Below, piece by piece: positions 63,619-64,000 of a stretch of DNA of 64,000 nucleotides (the stretch's first letter is position 1; each line of letters begins with the position of its first letter). Under the pieces are notes generated by a model. It worked only from the letters and a program-made list of their open reading frames with translations. It did no database searches and was not told where the DNA came from. The position numbers and the translations under genes were made by a program. This DNA is from Streptomyces mirabilis (GTDB taxonomy: Bacteria > Actinomycetota > Actinomycetes > Streptomycetales > Streptomycetaceae). The stretch is from contig NZ_JBCJKP010000001.1 in the NCBI RefSeq assembly GCF_039503195.1, positions 5,394,001-5,458,000 of the forward strand, given 5' to 3'.

Positions 63619-64000
63619 TCAGTGGTGCTGCTTCTCCGCCTGGAGGCGTGCCACGTAGGCGGCGGCCTGGGAACGCCGTTCCATGCCCAGTTTGGACAGC
63701 AGGCTCGACACGTAATTCTTGATCGTCTTTTCGGCGAGATGCAGCCGCTCGCCGATCACGCGGTTGGTGAGCCCCTCGCCGATCAGGTCGAGGACCTTGC
63801 GCTCCTGCTCGGTGAGATGCCCGAGCTTGTCGTCGTTCCTGGCGTCGCCCCCGTGCCGCAGCCGCTTCAGGACCTGGGCGGTGGCCACGGGGTCGAGCAG
63901 CGACTTGCCGGCCGCGACAGCGCGTACGGCCGAGAGCAGTTCGGCGCCGCGGATCGCTTTCAGCACATAGCCCGACGCGCCCGCCATGATCGCGTCGAAA
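63619..64000 (-). CDS. NarL/FixJ (LuxR)-type response regulator, N-terminus outside window
   Basis: The last ~127 residues are present: the end of a receiver domain (GASGYVLKAIRGAELLSAV with the conserved Lys) and a full LuxR helix-turn-helix (LTEQERKVLDLIGEGLTNRVIGERLHLAEKTIKNYVSSL, split). It is a DevR/DosR-like regulator. The 5' end and any partner kinase lie to the right. Confidence 0.9.
   Translation of the reverse strand, partial: FDAIMAGASGYVLKAIRGAELLSAVRAVAAGKSLLDPVATAQVLKRLRHGGDARNDDKLGHLTEQERKVLDLIGEGLTNRVIGERLHLAEKTIKNYVSSLLSKLGMERRSQAAAYVARLQAEKQHH

Overview
The window is high-GC actinobacterial DNA, almost certainly Streptomyces. Supporting signs are the type II polyketide synthase set, an AfsA-type gamma-butyrolactone synthase, rare TTA codons in regulators, two parS centromere sites and typical Streptomyces core genes. 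It divides into a polyketide biosynthetic gene cluster (about 1-36 kb) and a conserved-looking core block (about 36-64 kb). Two parS sites 34 kb apart, scattered DnaA-box-like 9-mers and the core gene content suggest the window lies near the chromosomal origin, which is unusual for such a cluster.

Layout of the cluster. At the left edge are a divergent response regulator (truncated by the window) and an afsA-like gene, each preceded by a CAGAC-N2-GTCTG palindrome, then an epimerase-like SDR. The polyketide core reads: biotin carboxylase/BCCP, TcmI-type cyclase, KS-alpha, KS-beta (CLF), ACP, C9-type ketoreductase, di-domain aromatase/cyclase, two FAD aromatic hydroxylases, alpha/beta hydrolase and MFS exporter (two apparent frameshifts). 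It continues with an ACP-like protein lacking the carrier serine, then the carboxyltransferase beta and epsilon subunits. The order regulator - carboxylase - cyclase - KS - CLF - ACP - KR - ARO/CYC resembles jadomycin-type angucycline clusters as I remember them. A leftward operon follows with a second di-domain aromatase/cyclase and an Sfp-type phosphopantetheinyl transferase; the C-terminal half of this aromatase is nearly identical in DNA to the first one. Next come a double-ABM monooxygenase, a SnoaL-like protein, a cation/proton antiporter, a flavin reductase, an HxlR regulator, a 14-TM MFS exporter, a PPOX-fold protein and a third FAD hydroxylase. The right part holds a flavin-dependent-halogenase-like enzyme, a Tat-exported GilR-like berberine-bridge oxidase, a DinB-like protein, a WYL regulator, an NmrA-like SDR, an azoreductase and a second HxlR regulator. 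No glycosyltransferase or deoxysugar gene is visible, so the likely product is an oxidised, possibly halogenated, angucyclinone-type aglycone. That product class is an inference.

How the cluster genes would work together. The carboxylase subunits supply malonyl-CoA, the PPTase activates the ACP, and KS/CLF/ACP/KR plus the cyclases build the polycyclic scaffold. The FAD hydroxylases, ABM oxygenase with its flavin reductase, halogenase-like and BBE-like enzymes then tailor it. MFS and antiporter proteins probably handle export or self-protection. Control probably involves a butyrolactone-type signal, the atypical response regulator (TTA codon, so possibly bldA dependent) and HxlR regulators acting on a shared TAGGTACCTA operator found at two places.

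The core block contains a DUF2252 protein, a J-domain protein, rhodanese, acyl-CoA dehydrogenase, a DUF5819/HTTM pair, a SpoU-type RNA methyltransferase and phenylacetate-type genes (paaN, hydroxyacyl-CoA dehydrogenase, TetR). It continues with an Lrp-type regulator divergent from a branched-chain 2-oxoacid dehydrogenase operon, molybdenum cofactor genes, a potassium channel, a quinone oxidoreductase, a Bpa-like proteasome activator, two divergent Ser/Thr kinases, an APH-fold kinase, a PPOX-like protein and a truncated NarL-type response regulator. Three ACCGAAC-N-[AT]-TCGGT palindromes upstream of the acyl-CoA dehydrogenase, paaN/paaH and 2-oxoacid dehydrogenase genes suggest a small TetR (PaaR-like) regulon. 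I saw no tRNA, rRNA, CRISPR array or insertion sequence.
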